Assembly (NCBI RefSeq): GCF_000725885.1
Contig: NZ_JODR01000025.1
Span: 67,269 to 131,268 of the forward strand
DNA length: 64,000 nucleotides
Source: Streptomyces albus subsp. albus
GTDB lineage: Bacteria; Actinomycetota; Actinomycetes; Streptomycetales; Streptomycetaceae
Reading direction: 5' to 3'
Below the pieces are notes generated by a model. That model did not search any database and was not told the DNA's origin. It was given only the letters and a program-made list of their open reading frames with translations. Below are positions 18,498 to 28,795 of this stretch, piece by piece (positions within the stretch are counted from its first letter, which is position 1; each line of letters begins with the position of its first letter). Made by a program: the position numbers and the translations under genes.

Positions 18498-19747
18498 GCT
18501 GTGCGTCCTCCTTGGAACGCCCCCGGCCCCGTGCCGGTGAGCGCGTCCTTGACTGCGTAGGCCCCGCTCAGCAGCGAGGCGCGGGTGCGGTGCAGCCCGC
18601 GGCTGCCTTTGCTGACGAGCTCACGCATCATCGACTCGTACCTGGCCCCTATCCGGGCCGGGTCGAAGCGTGCGGAGTCGGCGAGTGCCGCCCGGCCCAT
18701 GCGGCGGCGCATGCCGTCGTCGTTGATGAGGCCGAGCAGGGCCGCGGCGACGGCGTCCTCGTCGCCGCTGGGGACGAGCTGCCCGTCCACGCCCGGGCGG
18801 ATGATCTCGCCCGGGCCGTGCGGACAGTCGGTGGCCACGACGGGAAGGCCGCAGCGCATGGCTTCCACGATGGTCATGCCGAACGACTCCAGGCTGGAGG
18901 TGACGGCCGCTATGGACCCTTTGGCCCACTCCGGTTCGATGGGGTGGATGGGTCCCATGAGGAAGACGTTGTTGTAGAGGCCCAGCTCGTCGATGAGGGA
19001 GCGCAGCGCACCCCGCTCCCGGCCGCCTCCGTAGATGCGCAGCCGCCAGTCGGGCCGCTCGGCCACCACTTTGGCGAAGGCCCGTATCAGCAGGTCGTAG
19101 CGTTTGGCGGGGGCGAGCCGGCCGGCGGCGACGACCCATTTGCTGGTGCAGTCGGCAGGGGTGACGCAGGGTTCCGGCACGCTGTTGGGCACGGCCTCGA
19201 CCCGGACACCGGGGAGACGGAGCCTGCGGCGGTAGTCGGCGGCGTCGGCCTCGGTGACGGTGGTCAGTGCGTCGAGCCGGGGGTAGACGCTGCGCAGTAC
19301 CAGTTTCAGGCGGCGGGAATGGGTCGCGAGGGTGAGGTGCTCCTGGCCCAGCCGCACGGGGCCGCGGCGGGTCTGGCGGGCGATGTGTGCGTTGAGGCCG
19401 GGCCGGGTGCCGATGACGACGTCGGCTTCGGTGCCGGCCAGGTGTTCCCCGATGAGGCGGTCGGTCAGGGCGCTGTACATCGGGTACTTGCCGTCGGCCT
19501 CGGGGAAGATCCGGGCCGGGAGCGCGTGTTCGGGGCCGAGCCGGGCCGGGTCCCGTCCCCCGCGGACGTCCACCAGGGGGCGGAGCGCCACGCCGGGCCC
19601 CGGGTCGAAGACGGGGCGGTCGCGGGTCCGGAAGACCGAGACGACTTCGACATCGTGCTGCTCGGCCAGACAGCGGGCCAGATTGTAGGTGGTACGGACG
19701 GTTCCCCCGATGGCGTACCCGTTGTGAAGCAGAAATGAAATGTGCAT
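18494..19747 (-). CDS. GT4-family glycosyltransferase
   Basis: 417-aa GT-B glycosyltransferase. The N-terminal half starts MHISFLLHNGYAIGGTVRT, with the glycine-rich acceptor loop. The C-terminal half has VVAAGRLAPAKRYDLLIRAF (donor domain) and the E-x7-E-like motif in SLESFGMTIVEAMRCGLPVVATDCPHGPGEII. Start 19747 was chosen because family similarity begins there, with GGGTGAA upstream; a start further upstream is possible. Followed with 4-base overlap by the hypothetical at 17538-18497. Donor sugar and acceptor are unknown; extracellular glycan or teichoic-like polymer synthesis is likely. Confidence 0.88.
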   Translation of the reverse strand: MHISFLLHNGYAIGGTVRTTYNLARCLAEQHDVEVVSVFRTRDRPVFDPGPGVALRPLVDVRGGRDPARLGPEHALPARIFPEADGKYPMYSALTDRLIGEHLAGTEADVVIGTRPGLNAHIARQTRRGPVRLGQEHLTLATHSRRLKLVLRSVYPRLDALTTVTEADAADYRRRLRLPGVRVEAVPNSVPEPCVTPADCTSKWVVAAGRLAPAKRYDLLIRAFAKVVAERPDWRLRIYGGGRERGALRSLIDELGLYNNVFLMGPIHPIEPEWAKGSIAAVTSSLESFGMTIVEAMRCGLPVVATDCPHGPGEIIRPGVDGQLVPSGDEDAVAAALLGLINDDGMRRRMGRAALADSARFDPARIGARYESMMRELVSKGSRGLHRTRASLLSGAYAVKDALTGTGPGAFQGGRTA

Positions 19748-20089
19748 TTCACCCGAGTCCCAGGCAACTTCGCGGTCAGTCCCCCTCTGTCCGCCTGTCA
19801 CCGAGGTAGACCGTTAAGTACCGACGAAGGTTGGGCGCACTGAGCAAATTGTTTCAAAAGAGTTCTGAATGGTTTCACTCCTGTGACGTTCCACACGGAA
19901 CCTCCCAGCCCTTCCTCATGCCCCTCCCCCGCGCACCCGCCCTGGAACCCTCCACCCCCGGCCGCCCGTCACCGCCGCACAGGCCCGGCCGCCCGTTCCC
20001 GCCGCACACACGGCGGCGGCCCCGCCCGGCACCAAGGCCGGACGGGGCCGCACTTCCTGTGGGATGGGCTTCCCTGTGAGGAGCGGTTC
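19748..20089. other. 342-bp spacer upstream of GT4 gene
   Basis: Contains the terminator of the Rpf-like gene (20016-20051) and, nearer the GT4 start, an AT-rich island (about 19835-19885) that probably holds the promoter. No gene seen. Confidence 0.5.
20016..20051 (-). terminator. Terminator of Rpf-like gene
   Basis: 15-bp stem (20016-20030 with 20037-20051, one mismatch) and a 6-base loop, 39 bp past the stop codon at 20090. Confidence 0.7.
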
Positions 20090-21190
<1,101 letters not shown>

Positions 21191-22027
21191 GTGTCCCCCA
21201 TGCTCGATGTCAGCGACGCCGTACGCGCCGAGATCGGCGAAGCCGAAGCCGAGAGGCTGCTCGCCGGCGAGAACACCCCAGGAGAGTACGACTGCACCTC
21301 GTGCCGCTCCCGGGGCAACACCAGTACGGAGCGCACCAGCACGGTGCTCTTCGTCGGCGAGGAGACGGCCGTCCTCGCCTTCGCCCACGCCGCCTGCATC
21401 CCCTCGCAGGTCGTGACCGTCTCCGAGGACCAGTTGCAGGGCGCCGTACGCACCCTCACCGAGGCCGACCAGCAGGCGGAGACCGCCGAGGCCCGGTCGT
21501 CCGCCGCCCAGGCCGCCCCGACCGTCGGGACGGCGCCCGAGCCGGGCCCCCGGCAGGCCGTGCTCGGCGTGACCTGCGGCCAGGTCCTCATCGAGGACAC
21601 CCTGCACCCGGCGATCGTCGTGGAGCCCACCTCCCCCATCGCCCGCCCGGGCACCAACGGGCCGGGCGACGACTTCCTCCCCCTGCTGATCGAGCACGGC
21701 TTCCACCCCGTCACGGACGTCGCACAGCTGCCCCCACCGGTGACGGGCTGGTCGGTGCTGCTGGCGATGGGGCAGCTGCACGCCGTGCTCCAGCCGCCCG
21801 CCTCCCCCGGCACCCAGCCCGTCGCCTGGTGGCAGGCGCACCAGCCGCTCGCCGTCACCGAGGGCTGGCGCACCGCCGCGGCACGCAACCACACCGTGGT
21901 CGTCTACGCGGCCCCCGTGGGCTCCATCGGCCAGCAGCCCCGCGAGGACCTGCTGCGGGAGGCCCTGGAGAAGGCCGCGGCGGACGGGGTGCTGGTCGCC
22001 GGCACGATGCCGCTGGCGGGCACATGA
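21191..22027 (+). CDS. Conserved hypothetical protein upstream of der
   Basis: 278 aa, GTG start at 21191 with CAGGAG six to seven bases upstream. Soluble, no signal peptide or membrane segment. The N-terminal ~70 residues contain a Cys pair (DCTSCRS) and a later Cys in AHAACIPSQVV, a possible degenerate zinc site. A Glu/Ala/Gln-rich linker (~85-115) leads to a C-terminal alpha/beta domain (VLGVTCGQVLIEDTLHPAIVVEP, GWSVLLAMGQLHAVLQPP). Its stop overlaps the next small gene by ATGA. Not recognised; the position beside der is usual in Streptomyces. Confidence 0.8.
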   Translation: MSPMLDVSDAVRAEIGEAEAERLLAGENTPGEYDCTSCRSRGNTSTERTSTVLFVGEETAVLAFAHAACIPSQVVTVSEDQLQGAVRTLTEADQQAETAEARSSAAQAAPTVGTAPEPGPRQAVLGVTCGQVLIEDTLHPAIVVEPTSPIARPGTNGPGDDFLPLLIEHGFHPVTDVAQLPPPVTGWSVLLAMGQLHAVLQPPASPGTQPVAWWQAHQPLAVTEGWRTAAARNHTVVVYAAPVGSIGQQPREDLLREALEKAAADGVLVAGTMPLAGT

Positions 22028-22491
22028 GCCGCGGCACGCCGGCCGCGGGGGGCCGCGGCGTGAGCGGCGAGTGGCAGCAGAACGGGCGATCAGGTCATTC
22101 CCGGACCGCGCCCGCATCCGGCACGCCGCACGGTCGTTGGGCAGACGTGCAGCATTACGAGCCACTCCGAGCCCATCCCGCCCCCCACGGCCACGGACGT
22201 CTCCCCGCGGCAGCGGCCCCCGCGGTCCCCCGCATGCGGTCGCCGCGCAGCACGTTCGCGGACGGGGCGACACCCATCTACGACTCGCTGTACGCGGAGT
22301 ACCGCAGACTCTTCCGGGCGCTGCCCGGCGACCGTACGGGCGAGGAAGAACTGCGGTTCGACTTCGGTACACCGTCCGGCGCGGGAACCGGCACCTGGAG
22401 CCGGCAGGACGCGCCGGTCACCCCCTGGCGCGCCCCCGCCTGGCACGTACCGGCGCTGCCGCCGGCCCCGCGCTACGGCCACCACCACTGA
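22024..22491 (+). CDS. Small conserved hypothetical protein
   Basis: 155 aa if read from the ATG overlapping the previous stop. The first ~70 residues are low-complexity (Gly/Ser/Pro/His). The recognisable part starts near residue 70: IYDSLYAEYRRLFRALPGDRTGEEELRF is split into a helix with conserved Tyr/Arg and an acidic turn that recurs in small streptomycete proteins. The Pro/Ala-rich tail ends in HHH. An alternative start at 22234 (MRSPRSTF) would give ~86 aa. Function unknown. Confidence 0.65.
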   Translation: MSRGTPAAGGRGVSGEWQQNGRSGHSRTAPASGTPHGRWADVQHYEPLRAHPAPHGHGRLPAAAAPAVPRMRSPRSTFADGATPIYDSLYAEYRRLFRALPGDRTGEEELRFDFGTPSGAGTGTWSRQDAPVTPWRAPAWHVPALPPAPRYGHHH

Positions 22492-22492
22492 A

Positions 22493-22520
22493 CCGGCCGG
22501 GCGGTTGTCCGCCCGGCCGG
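22493..22520 (+). terminator. Terminator after the hypothetical pair
   Basis: Perfect 12-bp stem CCGGCCGGGCGG / CCGCCCGGCCGG with a TTGT loop, starting 1 bp after the stop. Confidence 0.75.
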
Positions 22521-22546
22521 CACCGGCGCACGCGGGCGCGCGCCCC

Positions 22547-22584
22547 ACCGGCCGTACGCCGCAGCGAGCGGGCGTACGGCCGGT
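22547..22584 (-). terminator. Terminator of der operon
   Basis: Perfect 14-bp stem (22547-22560 with 22571-22584), 10-base loop, immediately past the der stop at 22587. Confidence 0.75.
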
Positions 22585-22586
22585 TC

Positions 22587-24068
22587 TCACTTCTTCTTCC
22601 GGCCGCGCTTCTCCCGCACCCGCACCGAGATCTGCACCGGCGTCCCCTCGAAACCGAACTCCTCGCGCAGCCGGCGCTCGATGAACCGCCGGTAGCCCGC
22701 CTCCAGGAAGCCCGAGGCGAACAGCACGAACCGCGGCGGCTTGGTACCCGCCTGGGTGCCGAAGAGGACCCGCGGCTGCTTGCCGCCCCGGACCGGGTGC
22801 GGATGCGAGGCCACCAGCTCACCGAGGAAGGCGTTCAGCCTGCCCGTCGGCACCCGCGTCTCCCAGCCCGCCAGCGCCGTCTCGATCGCGGGCACCAGCT
22901 TCTCCACGTGCCGGCCCGTACGCGCCGAGACGTTCACCCGCGGCGCCCACCGCACCTGGACGAGCTCCTGCTCGATCTCCCGCTCCAGGTAGAAGCGGCG
23001 CTCCTCGTCCAGGGTGTCCCACTTGTTGTAGGCGAGGACGACGGCGCGGCCCGACTCGACGGCCATGGTGATGATGCGCAGGTCCTGGGTGCTGATCGAC
23101 TCGCTCACATCGATCAGTACGACCGCCACCTCCGCCTTCTCCAGCGCGGCGGCCGTGCGCAGCGAGGCGTAGTAGTCGGCGCCCTCCGTCATGTGCACGC
23201 GCCGGCGGATACCGGCCGTGTCCACGAACTTCCAGGTCTTGCCGCCCAGCTCGATCAGCTCGTCCACCGGGTCACGCGTGGTGCCCGCCAGCTCGTTGAC
23301 GACCACCCGCTCCTCGCCCGCCACCTTGTTCAGCAGCGACGACTTGCCGACGTTCGGCCGGCCGATGAGGGCCACCCGGCGCGGACCGCCCAGCACCACG
23401 TCGCCGAACGTCTCACGGGGCGCCTGCGGCAGCACCTTGAGGACCTCGTCCAGCATGTCGCCGGTACCGCGCCCGTGCAGCGCCGAGACCGGGTACGGCT
23501 CGCCCAGGCCCAGCGACCACAGGTAGGCGGCGTCCGCCTCGCCGGAGGGGCCGTCCACCTTGTTGGCGCACAGCACCACCGGCTTGCCCGCCCGGCGCAG
23601 CAGCTTGACCACGGCCTCGTCCGTGTCGGTGGCGCCCACCATGGCGTCCACCACGAAGACCACCGCGTCGGCCGCCTCGACGGCGAACTCCGCCTGCGCG
23701 GCCACGGACGCGTCGATGCCGAGCACGTCCTGCTCCCAGCCGCCGGTGTCCACCACCTTGAAGCGGCGGCCCGCCCACTCGGCCTCGTAGGTGACCCGGT
23801 CCCTGGTCACCCCGGGGCGGTCCTCCACGACCGCCTCCCGACGGCCGATGATCCGGTTCACCAGGGTCGACTTGCCGACATTCGGCCGGCCGACCACCGC
23901 CAGGACCGGCAGCGGACCGTGCCCGGCCTCACCGAGCGCGCCCTCCACCTCTTCCCGGTCGAAGCCCTCCTCGGCAGCGAGCTCCATGAACTCGGCGAAC
24001 TCGGCGTCACCCAACTCACCGTGGCCGTGCTCGATGCCGTCGTCGGCGGGGTGCATCTGGTCGTTCAT
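22587..24068 (-). CDS. der: Ribosome-associated GTPase Der (EngA)
   Basis: 493-aa double-GTPase needed for 50S ribosome maturation. An acidic N-terminal extension (~50 residues) is common in actinobacteria. G domain 1 has its P-loop GRPNVGKST at ~60-68 and WDTGG-type switch II (VVDTGGWE). G domain 2 has GRPNVGKSS near 235, DTAGIRRR and NKWD. The KH-like C-terminal domain ends in a basic [11 protein letters not shown] tail. It is the last gene of a run cmk - acyltransferase - der on the minus strand, the order also found in M. tuberculosis. Confidence 0.97.
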   Translation of the reverse strand: MNDQMHPADDGIEHGHGELGDAEFAEFMELAAEEGFDREEVEGALGEAGHGPLPVLAVVGRPNVGKSTLVNRIIGRREAVVEDRPGVTRDRVTYEAEWAGRRFKVVDTGGWEQDVLGIDASVAAQAEFAVEAADAVVFVVDAMVGATDTDEAVVKLLRRAGKPVVLCANKVDGPSGEADAAYLWSLGLGEPYPVSALHGRGTGDMLDEVLKVLPQAPRETFGDVVLGGPRRVALIGRPNVGKSSLLNKVAGEERVVVNELAGTTRDPVDELIELGGKTWKFVDTAGIRRRVHMTEGADYYASLRTAAALEKAEVAVVLIDVSESISTQDLRIITMAVESGRAVVLAYNKWDTLDEERRFYLEREIEQELVQVRWAPRVNVSARTGRHVEKLVPAIETALAGWETRVPTGRLNAFLGELVASHPHPVRGGKQPRVLFGTQAGTKPPRFVLFASGFLEAGYRRFIERRLREEFGFEGTPVQISVRVREKRGRKKK

Positions 24069-24151
24069 GACGTCTCGTCCTCGTCGTTCAGCGGTTCCGT
24101 GAAGGGGCTGTCAATGGTGCGGGAAGACCGGCGGGGGAAGTGGCGGTACGG

Positions 24152-24811
24152 TCAGCGGCCGGTGAACCGCCTCGCGTCGTCAAGATGACCGGTCAGCCGC
24201 TGCTGGAGCTCCAGCGTCGCCTCGTCCAGCGCCTTCCGCGTCCGGCGCCCCGAGCCGTCGCCCACGGTGAACGGATCGCCGAAGACCACATCCACCCGGC
24301 TGCGCAGAGGCGGAAGCGCCCGTATCAGCCGGCCGGAACGCTCGGCGCTGCCGAGCACCGCGACCGGGACCACGGCGGCACCCGAACGCAGCGCGAAATA
24401 GGACAGCCCGGACCGGAGCGAGGCGAAATCGCCCCCGCCGCGGGTGCCCTCCGGGAAGATCCCCAGCACCCCGCCGCGCTCCAGCACCGCCAGCGCCTGC
24501 ATGACCGCGCCGCGGTCGGCCGCATCGCGGTCCACCCGCAGCTGCCCGATCCCCCGCAGGAACGGATCCAGCGGCCCGACGAACGCCTCCTTCTTGATCA
24601 GGAAGTGCACCGGGCGGGGCGCCGTCCCCATCAGCATGGGGCCGTCGATGTTGTGCGCGTGGTTGACCGCCAGGATGACCGGGCCCGCCGCCGGCACCCG
24701 CCAGGCGCCCAGCACCCGGGGCCGCCACAGCGAATACATCAGCCCCACGCCCAGCGCCCGCCCGACGGCGGCACCCCGCTCCCCGGGCGCCTGAAGCGAA
24801 CCGTCCGTCAC
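24152..24811 (-). CDS. 1-acyl-glycerol-3-phosphate acyltransferase (PlsC-like)
   Basis: 219-aa acyltransferase. The NHAHNID sequence is the HX4D catalytic motif and FPEGTR the substrate-binding block. A hydrophobic segment near residues 15-50 may anchor it to the membrane. It would acylate lysophosphatidate in phospholipid synthesis. The GTG start at 24811 overlaps the cmk stop (GTGA), so it is translationally coupled to cmk. Confidence 0.9.
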   Translation of the reverse strand: MTDGSLQAPGERGAAVGRALGVGLMYSLWRPRVLGAWRVPAAGPVILAVNHAHNIDGPMLMGTAPRPVHFLIKKEAFVGPLDPFLRGIGQLRVDRDAADRGAVMQALAVLERGGVLGIFPEGTRGGGDFASLRSGLSYFALRSGAAVVPVAVLGSAERSGRLIRALPPLRSRVDVVFGDPFTVGDGSGRRTRKALDEATLELQQRLTGHLDDARRFTGR

Positions 24812-25551
24812 CTGGCCGCCTTCTCCACCGACGGCTGTGCCTTGGCCGCCGCCGCCTTCTCTACCAGGGTGACGACGCACTCGATGACCTGCTCCAGGGT
24901 CAGGTCCGTGGTGTCCACCTCGACGGCGTCGTCGGCCTTCTTCAGCGGGGACGTCTTACGGCTGGAGTCGGCCTTGTCACGGGCGGCCAGCGCCTGCTGG
25001 GTGGCCGCCAGGTCGGTGACGGGCTTGCCGTCCGCCGTCTTCATCTCCCCGCTGCGGCGGGCGGCCCGCGCCTCGGGGGAAGCCGTCAGGAAGACCTTCA
25101 GGTCCGCGTGCGGCAGCACCGTCGTACCGATGTCGCGGCCCTCCACCACGATGCCGTCGGCGGCCTCGGCCGCGATGGACCGCTGGAGCTCGGTGATCCG
25201 CGTACGGACCTGGGGCACCGCGCTGACCGCGCTGACGGCGGCCGTCACCTCCTGGGTGCGGATCGGGCCCGAGGCGTCCACGCCGTCCGCAGAGATGGCC
25301 GGGTCGCGCGGGTCGGTGCCGGAGGTGATCACCGGCTTGTCCGCCGCCGCGGCGATCGCCTCCGGGTCGGAGACGTCGACGCCGTTGTTCAGCATCCACC
25401 AGGTGATCGCCCGGTACTGCGCACCGGTGTCCAGGTAGCTCAGCCCCAGCTGGGCCGCGACGGCCTTGGAGGTGCTCGACTTGCCCGTGCCGGAGGGGCC
25501 GTCGATGGCGACAATCACTGCTGCAGGGGTCGCAGACACGGTGGTGGGCAC
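24808..25551 (-). CDS. cmk: (d)CMP kinase
   Basis: 247-aa nucleotide kinase that phosphorylates CMP/dCMP. P-loop GPSGTGKSS near residue 20, DTGAQYRA, and the NMP-binding region IVVEGRDIGTTVLPHADLKVFLTAS with the lid RRSGEMK all fit. The exact start is uncertain: GTG at 25551 has GAAAGG directly beside it, whereas GTG codons 12 bases further in are better spaced. It heads the cmk-acyltransferase-der operon. Confidence 0.95.
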   Translation of the reverse strand: MPTTVSATPAAVIVAIDGPSGTGKSSTSKAVAAQLGLSYLDTGAQYRAITWWMLNNGVDVSDPEAIAAAADKPVITSGTDPRDPAISADGVDASGPIRTQEVTAAVSAVSAVPQVRTRITELQRSIAAEAADGIVVEGRDIGTTVLPHADLKVFLTASPEARAARRSGEMKTADGKPVTDLAATQQALAARDKADSSRKTSPLKKADDAVEVDTTDLTLEQVIECVVTLVEKAAAAKAQPSVEKAAR

Positions 25552-25798
25552 CTTTCGTGGTCGTGGGGCTCTCTCGGCGCGCGACGGCGCGGGGCGGGGC
25601 AGGGGCCCCGCACAAGGCTACCGGCTGTGGCGGACGGCCCTCGCCGCACGTCCGGGGCCCCGGACGGCACCCCCTCCCCGGCTGCTCCGCCACCCGCCCC
25701 AGCGGGCTGTGGCGCCCCGCTTCGGCCTGCGGTCCCGGGGTGGTTCGCGGCCTCGGCGGCGCCTTCCGGCCGGCGGCCTTGCGGCCCCGGCGGCGGGC

Positions 25799-26890
25799 CT
25801 ACCGGCGCAGTGCCCAGCCGCGCTCGCGCAGTTCCTGCTCCAGGACCGGGACCGCGCCCGGCTCCACCATCAGCTGCATGTAACCCGCCTGCTGGCCGGT
25901 CGCGTGCTCGATCCGGACGTCCTCGATGTTGACCCCCACCGAACCCGCGTCCGCGAAGATCCGGGCCAGCTGCCCCGGACGGTCGCTGATGAGCACGGTG
26001 ACCGTCTCGTACCGCGTCGGCGCCTGACCGTGCTTGCCGGGCACCCGCGCCCGCCCCGCGTTGCCGCGGCGCAGCAGTTCCTCGACGCCCCTCGCCCCCG
26101 AGGCCCGCCGCGCCTCGTCCTGCGAGTCCAGCGCCCGCAGCGCCCCCACGGCCGCCTCCAGATCGGTGGCCACCGCCGCCAGGATGTCGGCCACCGGCCC
26201 GGGGTTGGCCGACAGGATGTCCACCCACATCCCCGGGTCGGACCCCGCGATCCGCGTCACGTCCCGGATGCCCTGGCCGCACAGCCGCACATCCGTCTCC
26301 GCCGCCTCCTCCAGCCGGGCCGCCACCAGACTGGAGAGCAGCTGCGGGGTGTGCGACACCAGCGCCACGGCACGGTCGTGCGCCTCCGCGTCCATCACCA
26401 CCGGCACGGCCCCGCACAGCGCGATCAGCTCCAGCGCGAGGTTGAGCACCTCCGTGTCCGTGCCCTGCGTGGGGGTCAGCACCCACGGCCGGCCCTCGAA
26501 CAGATCCGCCGTGGCCGCCAGCGGACCCGACCGCTCACGGCCCGACATCGGGTGACTGCCCAGGTAGGTGGTCAGATCGGCGCCCAGCTCGGCCAGCTCC
26601 CGGCGCGGCCCGCCCTTGACGCTGCCCACATCGATGACACCGCGCGCCAGACCGCGCCGCTGCACGTCCGAGACCGCCTCCGCGATGTGCGCGGGCGGTA
26701 CCGCCACTATGGCCAGATCCACCGCGGAGCCAGGCTCCGGCTCGCCCTCCGTGCCCGCGCCCAGCGCGGCTGCCGTACGGGCCCGCTCCGGGTCACGGTC
26801 GCTGAGATACACCTGGACCCCGCGCGCCGCCAGGGCGAGCGCCGCCGAAGTACCGATGAGTCCCGTCCCGAGCACGAGGGCTGTGCGCAT
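25799..26890 (-). CDS. tyrA: Prephenate dehydrogenase
   Basis: 363-aa NAD(P)-dependent enzyme making 4-hydroxyphenylpyruvate for tyrosine. The Rossmann motif GTGLIGTS is at residues ~8-15. The catalytic His lies in GSHPMSGRERSG and helical-domain residues follow. A C-terminal ACT-like domain (~285-360, VTVLISDRPGQLARIFADAGSVGVNIED) suggests tyrosine feedback control. Its ATG shares one base with the chorismate mutase stop (TAATG), so aroH and tyrA form one unit: chorismate to prephenate to hydroxyphenylpyruvate. Confidence 0.95.
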   Translation of the reverse strand: MRTALVLGTGLIGTSAALALAARGVQVYLSDRDPERARTAAALGAGTEGEPEPGSAVDLAIVAVPPAHIAEAVSDVQRRGLARGVIDVGSVKGGPRRELAELGADLTTYLGSHPMSGRERSGPLAATADLFEGRPWVLTPTQGTDTEVLNLALELIALCGAVPVVMDAEAHDRAVALVSHTPQLLSSLVAARLEEAAETDVRLCGQGIRDVTRIAGSDPGMWVDILSANPGPVADILAAVATDLEAAVGALRALDSQDEARRASGARGVEELLRRGNAGRARVPGKHGQAPTRYETVTVLISDRPGQLARIFADAGSVGVNIEDVRIEHATGQQAGYMQLMVEPGAVPVLEQELRERGWALRR

Positions 26891-27261
26891 TACTGAGCGA
26901 TGTCCTTGCGAAGTGCGGCGGCTGCGCCGAGGTACACGTGCTGGACGGCGGACCTGGGCAGCTCGGTCTCTGTGTGAGCCAGGATACGGACCACCCGGGG
27001 CATCGCGCCCGCCACATCCAGTTCCTGCGCGCAGATGAGCGGCACGTCCACGATGCCCAGCCTGCGGGCCGCCGCAGCGGGGAAGTCGCAGTGCAGATCC
27101 GGTGTCGCCGTGAACCAGATGCTGATCAGGTCGTCCGCCGTCAGGCTGTTGCGCTCCAGCACGGCGGTGAGCAGCTCACCGACCCGCTCGTGCATGTGCT
27201 CCGCGTCGTCCCGCTCCAACTGGACGGCGCCCCGCACCGCACGCACCGCTCGACCCGCCAC
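26890..27261 (-). CDS. aroH: Chorismate mutase, AroH type
   Basis: 123-aa trimeric-type mutase converting chorismate to prephenate. AroH-class residues are visible: RAVRGAVQLERDD at the N-terminus with the catalytic Arg, ATPDLHCDFPA, and the C-terminal HVYLGAA. GTG start at 27261 with AAGGAG upstream. It is directly coupled to tyrA downstream. Confidence 0.95.
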   Translation of the reverse strand: MAGRAVRAVRGAVQLERDDAEHMHERVGELLTAVLERNSLTADDLISIWFTATPDLHCDFPAAAARRLGIVDVPLICAQELDVAGAMPRVVRILAHTETELPRSAVQHVYLGAAAALRKDIAQ

Positions 27262-27365
27262 CTGTTGCTCCTTCCCGCACGCCGGTTACCTGGCCGGGAA
27301 AGCGTAGGTACTGCGCACGGGCGGATGTCCGGGCCGACCGCCCAGTGAGACGGTACAAGTGAAGC

Positions 27366-27686
27366 ATGATCTTCCACGTGGTCCCGCTGGACGACTGGCT
27401 GCTGGCCCCGGACCGTCCCTACTCCCCCCGGGTACTGGCCGAGGACGGCTTCATCCCCTGCCTCGCCGACGAGGAGCGGGTGCTGGCCGTCGCCGACGCG
27501 CGCTTCCGGGAGACGGTGGGGCCCGTCATGGCCCTCATGATCGACGAGCGGCGGCTGGACGCGCGGGTGCGGTGGGAGCCGGAGCCGCGGATTCTGGGGA
27601 GGGTCAACCGGTCCGCGGTGGCCGGCATGCTGGAGGTCCGGCGCGACGAGGAGGGCCGTGCCCTCTCCCTCGCGCTGTGGTCCTGA
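27366..27686 (+). CDS. DUF952-family protein
   Basis: 106-aa small soluble protein matching DUF952 in outline: IFHVVPLDDW start, YSPRVLAEDGFIPCLADEE (usually GFIHCS), and an acidic/aromatic second half. The usual His of GFIHC is replaced by Pro here. DUF952 resembles an ADP-ribosyltransferase-like fold and has no firm function. It is divergent from aroH and converges with rluB. Confidence 0.75.
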   Translation: MIFHVVPLDDWLLAPDRPYSPRVLAEDGFIPCLADEERVLAVADARFRETVGPVMALMIDERRLDARVRWEPEPRILGRVNRSAVAGMLEVRRDEEGRALSLALWS

Positions 27687-27703
27687 CCCGGGCTCCCGCC
27701 CCC

Positions 27704-27723
27704 GGCCCCCCGTGAGCGGGGCC
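27704..27723. terminator. Short convergent hairpin
   Basis: GGCCCC (27704-27709) pairs with GGGGCC (27718-27723), 8-base loop, between the converging DUF952 and rluB genes. Confidence 0.4.
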
Positions 27724-27754
27724 CCACCCCGGCGGCCGGGCCCCTGATGAGGTC

Positions 27755-28795
27755 CTACAGCCCGACCTCGTTCATGAGCATGCCCACCTCCGTATTGGTC
27801 ATCCGGCGCAGCCAGCCGGACTTCTGGTCCCCCAGGGCGATGGGCCCGAACCGGGTCCGCACCAGCTTCTCCACGGGGAACCCGGCCTCGGCCAGCATCC
27901 GCCGCACGATGTGCTTGCGCCCCTCGTGGAGCGAGACCTCGACGAGGTAGTTGTTGCCGGTGTTCTCGACCACCCGGAAGTGGTCGGCCCGCGCGTACCC
28001 GTCGTCCAGCCGCACCCCGTCCTTGAGCCGCTTGCCGAGGTCCCGCGGCAGCGGGCCCTGGATCGCGGCGAGGTACGTCTTGCGCACCCCGTAGCGGGGG
28101 TGGGTGAGCCGGTGGGCGAGCTCACCGTGGTTGGTGAGCAGGATCAGCCCCTCGGTCTCGGTGTCGAGACGGCCGACGTGGAAGAGCCGGGTCTCCCGGT
28201 TCTGGACGTAGTCGCCCAGGCACTGCCGGCCCTCGGGATCCTCCATGGACGCCACGACCCCGGCGGGCTTGTTGAGGGCGAAGAACACGTACGACTGGGT
28301 CGCGATGGTCAGCCCGTCGACCTTGATCTCGTCCTTGTCGGGGTCCACCCGCAGCCCCTGCTCGCGGACGATTTTGCCGTTGACCTCCACCCGTGCCTGG
28401 TCGACCAGTTCCTCGCAGGCCCGCCGGGAGCCCATCCCGGCGCGGGCGAGCACCTTCTGGAGGCGTTCGCCCTCCTGCTCCCCGAAGGTCTTGGGCAGCT
28501 TGACCGCGGGCTTGCTGTGCCGGGCGCGGTTGCGCTCCTCGATCTGGGCCTCGTACTCGCGGGGCCGCGCGGGCGCCGAGGGCTTGCGGGCGCGTGCCTT
28601 GGGGGCGCCGCTCTTGGTCACGTTCTTGCGGGGTCCGCCGGACGATGCTCCGGCCTTGCCGCCGCCTTGGGTGTAGCGGCGTTCCTCGGGGCGCAGCTGC
28701 CCGGAGCCGCCGCGGGAGGGCTGCTGCCCGCCCCGCCGGCCGCCGCTCCGCTTGCCGCCTCGGTTACCGCCGGTGTTCCTGCCGCTGCTTCGCAT
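27755..28795 (-). CDS. rluB: Ribosomal large-subunit pseudouridine synthase (RluB/RsuA family)
   Basis: 346-aa enzyme. The N-terminal ~95 residues are Gly/Arg/Ser-rich, basic and disordered. An S4 RNA-binding domain follows (LQKVLARAGMGSRRACEELV). The RsuA catalytic domain has HVGRLDTETEGLILLTNHGEL, with the catalytic Asp after RL. It modifies 23S rRNA uridines. The ATG at 28795 overlaps the scpB stop (TGATG). This parA-scpA-scpB-rluB chain is conserved in actinobacteria. Confidence 0.94.
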   Translation of the reverse strand: MRSSGRNTGGNRGGKRSGGRRGGQQPSRGGSGQLRPEERRYTQGGGKAGASSGGPRKNVTKSGAPKARARKPSAPARPREYEAQIEERNRARHSKPAVKLPKTFGEQEGERLQKVLARAGMGSRRACEELVDQARVEVNGKIVREQGLRVDPDKDEIKVDGLTIATQSYVFFALNKPAGVVASMEDPEGRQCLGDYVQNRETRLFHVGRLDTETEGLILLTNHGELAHRLTHPRYGVRKTYLAAIQGPLPRDLGKRLKDGVRLDDGYARADHFRVVENTGNNYLVEVSLHEGRKHIVRRMLAEAGFPVEKLVRTRFGPIALGDQKSGWLRRMTNTEVGMLMNEVGL

